From Microbacterium sp. SD291 (GTDB lineage Bacteria > Actinomycetota > Actinomycetes > Actinomycetales > Microbacteriaceae): DNA of 64,000 bases. The stretch spans positions 116,747-180,746 of the forward strand of contig NZ_JADIJR010000004.1 of NCBI RefSeq assembly GCF_017355365.1, read 5' to 3'. Every line of letters begins with the position of its first letter. Within the stretch, counting starts at the first letter, position 1. The notes under the pieces are model-generated. The model did not search any database. It was not told the DNA's origin and was given only the letters and a program-made list of their open reading frames with translations. This document shows positions 59,860 through 64,000 of this stretch, piece by piece. Both the position numbers and the translations under genes were made by a program.

Positions 59860-62727
59860 TTGACGCCCCTGACCGAGCACCAGGCGAAGTATTACGCGTA
59901 CGAACTCGATCGCTCCTACTCCAGCGATCACGTCGGAAAGATCGCCGGGCTGCTCTTTGACGCACAAGTAGAGCCCAAGCCGCATCAGATCGACGCGGCG
60001 CTATTCGCCCTGCAGACCCCGTTTCTGCCCGGTGTGATCCTCGCGGACGAGGTCGGTCTCGGAAAGACCATTGAGGCCGGCATCATCATCTCCCAGTACT
60101 GGGCCGAGCGGCGACGCAGAATCCTCATCGTCGCACCGTCGACTCTCCGGCAGCAGTGGCAACAGGAGCTCGCCGAGAAGTTCCTCATCCCATCCGAGAT
60201 TCTGGATCCACGGTCGAAGGATGCCCTGCTCTCGCCGTCCGGTGACAGGCAGTCGCCGGTGCTCATCTGCTCGTACGACTTCGCGCGGAGGCACGAGCAG
60301 CAGCTTCTCAGAGGCTGGGATCTCTTCGTCGCGGATGAAGCCCATCGGCTCCGCAATCACTGGACCGGGCAGGCGAAAGCGGCCGCTGCCGTTGCGCACA
60401 TCGTGCGGAGCGCGCACAAGACAGTGCTCCTGACCGCCACTCCGCTGCAGAACCGGCTCGAAGAGCTCTACGGGCTGGTCTCGGTCTTCGACCCGACGTA
60501 CTTCACGTCTCTCGAGGCATTCCGCGAGCGCTACGTGAAAAGCGGAGAGGACGACCTCGCCGAGCGGGTCTCGGCGATCTCGAAGCGAACGCTTCGGAAG
60601 GACGCCGACAGGTACATCCGTTTCACGCAGCGGCTGCCACTGACAGTCGAGTTCACCCCCTCGGAAGACGAACTGCGCCTGTACGACCTCGTCAACGGCT
60701 ACCTGCAGCGGGACGAACTGTGGGCTTTCAGCGGGTCGCAGCGCCACCTCGCCGCACTGATCATCCGCAAACGACTGGGCTCCTCGACCTATGCGGTGGC
60801 GAGCACGCTCGAGCGGATTGCCACGCGGTTGGCGGAGGAGGCCGCGGCGGGTGGGAGGTCCGCACGAGGGGGCGGGTTTGTCGCGGAGTTCGCCGCGGGT
60901 GACGAACTCGGCGGCGAGGTACTCGACGACATGGCCGAGCACATCGGCATCGAGCCCAGCCGTTCGATCGATCCCAACCAGGTTGAGGCGATGGCTGCGG
61001 AAGCGCGGGAGCTCCGTGACTACGCGGAATTCGCGCGTTCGATCGTTGTGAACGAGAAGGCGGTCAAGCTGCTGGATGCGCTGGATCTCGGATTCGAAAG
61101 GCTTCGTGAGCTGGGCGCTGCTCAGAAGGCGATCATCTTCACCGATTCGACCAAGACACAGGAGTATCTCGCGAGGTCACTGCGCAGCGCGGGGCGCGGT
61201 GATGGACTCGTGCTGTTCAACGGCACGAACGACGGTGCAGAGCAGACACGGATCTACCACGCGTGGCTCGAGAAAAACCGTGACGGTGATCTGGTCACGG
61301 CGATTCCTGCGGTGGATCGTCGCAAGGCGCTCGTCGACTACTTCCGCACCGACGGAACGGTGATGATCGCCACGGAGGCTGCGGCTGAGGGCATCAATCT
61401 GCAGTTCTGCTCGATGCTCGTGAACTACGACCTTCCGTGGAATCCGCAGCGGGTCGAGCAGCGCATCGGCCGGGTGCATCGGTTCGGGCAGAAGTACAAC
61501 GTCGTCGTCGTCAACTTCTCGAACAAGGGCAACGTCGCGGAAGCACGCATCCTCGAACTGCTGACCGATAAGTTCCAGCTCTTCTCGAGTGTGTTCGGTG
61601 CAAGCGATGAGGTGCTGGGTCAGATCGAGGACGGTCTCGACTTCGAGAAGACGATTGGCGAGATCCTCACTCGGTGCAGGACTGCTGATGAACTGGATGC
61701 CGCATTCGACGAGATCGCGTCGCGCTACGCGGGTGAGATCTCCCGCGAGATGTCAGCAGTGAAGGCGAAGGTGTTCGATCACCTCGATCCGAACGTGCAA
61801 GACCGGCTCCGGAGCTATGACAACGAAGCCGGAGAGGTGCTTAACCGATTCGAACGGATGCTGCTCGCCGTCACCCGCCACGAGCTTCGTGACCACGCGA
61901 CGTTCGAGGATGATGGGCGCAGCTTTACAGTGCTCAAGTACCCGGTAGCTAACACCCTCCTGGGTCGCTACTACTTCAAATCGAAGCCGGTGAGCAACGC
62001 CCACCAGTACCGCTATTCGGGTCCGCTCGCCCAGCACGTCGTCCGCACGGCAAAGACACACGAGACCCCCGAATGCGCGCTCGTGTTCTCCACGACGGCG
62101 TCAGAACGGGTCTCGGCTCTCGCGAAAGAACTCGTCGGCTCGTCGGGGGTACTCACTGTCAGCGAACTCCGCTTCGCGATGAGCGCGCGCGGCGAGGAGA
62201 TCTCCGAGTCATACATGCTCGCCGGCGCCATGACCGACTCCGGGCGCTTCCTCGACGAGGAGTACGTCGCGGCGCTGCTCGACCTCGCGTGCGTGAAGCA
62301 GCGCGAGATCGACGCCCCGCTCCACGTCGAGCGGCTCAGCGCTCCGCTCTCACAGCGGAAGCAGGAACTTACGCGCGAAGTGCAGGGGCGGAATGCGCGG
62401 CACTACGCGCAGCAGGAAGAGATCCTCTACCGCTCGCAGCAGGACCGTAAGGCGGAGCACGAGGGGCGCATCCGCGACTACCGCGCCAAGGAGAAGGATG
62501 CGCGTCGCCTCGCCAGGGCTGCGGATGACCCGATGGAGCAACTGCGCCAGAAGCGCGAAGCGCGCCGATGGGAGCAGAAGGCGGAAGACGCCGACGAAGA
62601 GTTCCGCTCCGTGCGCCGGAAGCTCCGCGAGGAAGCGGACTCCTACCTCGACCTGATCGAGCAGTCGCTCTCAGGCACCCAGACCACCGAACACCTCTTC
62701 ACCATCCGCTGGCGGGTCGACGCCTGA
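59860..62727 (+). CDS. SNF2-family helicase of a probable defence module
   Basis: This 955-residue protein uses TTG 59860, with AGGGGC upstream. SF2/SNF2 motifs are complete: I ADEVGLGKTIEAG (about residues 62-74), II VADEAHRLRN (about 157), III LTATPLQNR, V MIATEAAAEGINLQ, VI QRIGRVHRFGQ. The C-terminal third (from about 830) is a charged coiled-coil region (QELTREVQGRNARHYAQQEE, DYRAKEKDARRLARAADD). It is followed after 34 bp by a type III-like Mod methyltransferase gene. The layout resembles helicase-methylase defence systems (for example Hma; DISARM class 1 also has a SNF2 helicase). The motor probably acts on unmodified invading DNA. Confidence 0.88.
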   Translation: MTPLTEHQAKYYAYELDRSYSSDHVGKIAGLLFDAQVEPKPHQIDAALFALQTPFLPGVILADEVGLGKTIEAGIIISQYWAERRRRILIVAPSTLRQQWQQELAEKFLIPSEILDPRSKDALLSPSGDRQSPVLICSYDFARRHEQQLLRGWDLFVADEAHRLRNHWTGQAKAAAAVAHIVRSAHKTVLLTATPLQNRLEELYGLVSVFDPTYFTSLEAFRERYVKSGEDDLAERVSAISKRTLRKDADRYIRFTQRLPLTVEFTPSEDELRLYDLVNGYLQRDELWAFSGSQRHLAALIIRKRLGSSTYAVASTLERIATRLAEEAAAGGRSARGGGFVAEFAAGDELGGEVLDDMAEHIGIEPSRSIDPNQVEAMAAEARELRDYAEFARSIVVNEKAVKLLDALDLGFERLRELGAAQKAIIFTDSTKTQEYLARSLRSAGRGDGLVLFNGTNDGAEQTRIYHAWLEKNRDGDLVTAIPAVDRRKALVDYFRTDGTVMIATEAAAEGINLQFCSMLVNYDLPWNPQRVEQRIGRVHRFGQKYNVVVVNFSNKGNVAEARILELLTDKFQLFSSVFGASDEVLGQIEDGLDFEKTIGEILTRCRTADELDAAFDEIASRYAGEISREMSAVKAKVFDHLDPNVQDRLRSYDNEAGEVLNRFERMLLAVTRHELRDHATFEDDGRSFTVLKYPVANTLLGRYYFKSKPVSNAHQYRYSGPLAQHVVRTAKTHETPECALVFSTTASERVSALAKELVGSSGVLTVSELRFAMSARGEEISESYMLAGAMTDSGRFLDEEYVAALLDLACVKQREIDAPLHVERLSAPLSQRKQELTREVQGRNARHYAQQEEILYRSQQDRKAEHEGRIRDYRAKEKDARRLARAADDPMEQLRQKREARRWEQKAEDADEEFRSVRRKLREEADSYLDLIEQSLSGTQTTEHLFTIRWRVDA

Positions 62728-62761
62728 GCGGCGTCTTCCCCTGTCTGAGAACGGCGACCGC

Positions 62762-64000
62762 ATGACCGAGATCAACGAGACCCCTGGTTCGACCCCGAAC
62801 TTCCGTACCGAGCTGGCCGCGCAACTGGAGGCGCTGGTTCCCGAGGCCATCGCCGACGGCAAGATCGACGTCGAGAAGCTGAAGGAGCTTCTGTCGGAGG
62901 ATGTCGCCGATGACAGTGAGCGCTTCGGTCTGTTCTGGCCCGGCAAGAAGAGGGCCATGCGCGCCGCGCAGGAGCCGACGACCGCCACGTTGCGGCCGGA
63001 CTTCGAGAATTCGAAGGACTGGGATGCGACCCAGAACGTCTTCATCGAGGGCGACAACCTCGAGGTGCTGAAGATCCTCCAGAAGCACTATCACTCGAAG
63101 ATCAAGATGATCTACATCGATCCGCCGTACAACACGGGCAAGGACTTCGTGTACCCGGACAATTACCGGGAGGGACTCGACACCTACCTCGAGTGGACCC
63201 GTCAGGTGAACGAAGAGGGGAAGAAGGTCGGGTCGAACCCCGAGACCGAGGGGCGCTATCACTCCAACTGGCTGAACATGATGTATCCGCGGCTCAAGCT
63301 CGCGCGGAATCTCCTGACCGACGACGGGGTGATTGCCGTATCAATCGATGACCACGAGGCCGACGCTTTGAAACGAACCATGGTGGAGATCTTCGGTGAA
63401 GCAAACTTCCTCGCGGAACTCGTCTGGGACAAGCAACACTCTCAGCAGCAAGGCGTTTTCAAGCGATACCACGAATATGTCATCGTTTTTGCGAGGTCCG
63501 TTGCGGCCCTTGGCGGCATATCTGGCGGTGAGGGCTTCATCGACGCTGGTGCGTTGAAGAAAGTTTCGCGCGCAAATCCGGCCAGCGAGTTTACGTTCCC
63601 GGCGGGAGTGCGTTTCGATGCGCCCGACGGCACCACGCTCTCGGGGGCATTCGGTGATTCGGAACAAGTGACGGTCGTGGATGGAACTCTTGAAGCACGC
63701 GACGGAAGGACCGTATCCCCGGTGACGTTGAGCGCGGGGTGGACCCAGAAAAACCAAATGCGGTCATGGTTTGCCGGCGAAGAGACTATCGACAGCAAGG
63801 GTCAGCGAGTTGTCGAGTTCTACTTCAACAGCGCAGGCAAGCTCAAGTCGCGCAAGGAGCGGGGCGTGATCACTCCGCCATCGATCCTGCCTCGCTATGG
63901 AATGGTCAGTGAGCAATCGGGAAGGCTTGATCTGCTCCTTGGTGGACACTATTTCGACACACCTAAGCCTGTGGCACTGATTGCAGATCTCGCGCGCTGG
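62762..64000 (+). CDS. Type III-like site-specific DNA methyltransferase (Mod), cut by the window end
   Basis: The start is ATG 62762; the frame stays open to the right edge (413 residues seen). N-terminus MTEINETPGSTPNFRTELA. Motif IV DPPYNTG is at about residues 120-126 after VFIEGDNLEVLKILQKHY; then the DDGVIAVSIDDHEADALK block and a variable region from about 220 that is probably the target-recognition domain. The last residues include FDTPKP, which normally just precede the SAM-binding FxGxG motif, so that motif should lie shortly beyond the edge. Beta-class order, adenine-N6 expected. A restriction or helicase subunit may follow outside the window. Confidence 0.87.
   Translation, partial: MTEINETPGSTPNFRTELAAQLEALVPEAIADGKIDVEKLKELLSEDVADDSERFGLFWPGKKRAMRAAQEPTTATLRPDFENSKDWDATQNVFIEGDNLEVLKILQKHYHSKIKMIYIDPPYNTGKDFVYPDNYREGLDTYLEWTRQVNEEGKKVGSNPETEGRYHSNWLNMMYPRLKLARNLLTDDGVIAVSIDDHEADALKRTMVEIFGEANFLAELVWDKQHSQQQGVFKRYHEYVIVFARSVAALGGISGGEGFIDAGALKKVSRANPASEFTFPAGVRFDAPDGTTLSGAFGDSEQVTVVDGTLEARDGRTVSPVTLSAGWTQKNQMRSWFAGEETIDSKGQRVVEFYFNSAGKLKSRKERGVITPPSILPRYGMVSEQSGRLDLLLGGHYFDTPKPVALIADLARW

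Noticed and set aside
59860..64000. Calling the helicase-methylase pair DISARM or a standard type III restriction system
   Set aside because: No DrmA, DrmB or DrmC gene and no Res gene is visible before the window end, so a specific name is not supported.

Overview
The window is 64 kb of high-GC chromosomal DNA from an actinobacterium, most likely Microbacterium or a close relative in Microbacteriaceae. That placement is an inference. It rests on base composition, tightly packed ATGA-overlapped operons, the gene families present (DUF1684, DUF993, DUF2264, CutC, a galT-galK pair under a LacI regulator), and dispersed palindromic repeats with cores such as CCCTGAGCCTGTCGAAGGG, which I recall as common in Micrococcales. 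I see no rRNA, tRNA, CRISPR array, insertion sequence or prophage genes.

Layout. (1) 0-8 kb holds housekeeping and general metabolism: an MFS exporter with its MarR regulator, CutC, an alpha/beta hydrolase, DUF1684, lipoate ligase, a solitary beta-class DNA methyltransferase, and an FAD amine/amino-acid oxidase next to an Lrp regulator. (2) 8-12.6 kb is Leloir galactose metabolism (galE, galT-galK) with a divergent LacI regulator and twin operators. (3) 12.6-26.9 kb is a first uronate/polysaccharide locus. A heparinase II/III-like protein and a DeoR-HTH/periplasmic-binding hybrid regulator diverge from an operon of DUF2264, sugar ABC transporter, YesL-like protein and 2-hydroxyacid dehydrogenase. 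A Gfo/Idh oxidoreductase, DUF993 and two TIM-barrel sugar isomerase-like genes follow. (4) 27-46.7 kb is a second, coherent locus. It encodes two secreted beta-helix proteins with near-duplicate F5/8C carbohydrate-binding domains, one of them a PL6 lyase. It also encodes UxaC, a UxuB-like reductase, two LacI regulators, a second (Tat) PL6 lyase, a GH29 fucosidase-like enzyme, a tyrosine phosphatase, a second ABC transporter, a second 2-hydroxyacid dehydrogenase and a glycerate kinase. Four copies of the palindrome TGGCAAnCGnTTGCCA (one with a C in place of the first T) stand before its transcription units and define a regulon readable from sequence alone. (5) 46.9-57.8 kb is mostly ordinary metabolism (phosphoglucomutase, prephenate dehydratase, flavin oxidoreductase, antiporter, dicarboxylate symporter). 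(6) 57.8-64 kb is a toxin-antitoxin and defence region: hipBA with three evenly spaced operators, an XRE regulator, a divergent SNF2 helicase and a type III-like Mod methyltransferase cut by the window end.

How the genes work together. The second locus reads as extracellular cleavage of a uronic-acid-rich polysaccharide by PL6 lyases, ABC import of the oligosaccharides, defucosylation, then uronate isomerisation and reduction (UxaC, UxuB). The later steps (mannonate dehydratase, KDG kinase and aldolase) are not in the window. No sulfatase is present, which argues weakly against a sulfated glycosaminoglycan and leaves alginate or a fucosylated non-sulfated polymer as candidates.

A second theme is repeats. 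At least four palindromic repeat families occur, and several copies sit in frame inside protein-coding genes (DNA methyltransferase, galK, DUF993, a TIM-barrel protein, pgm).
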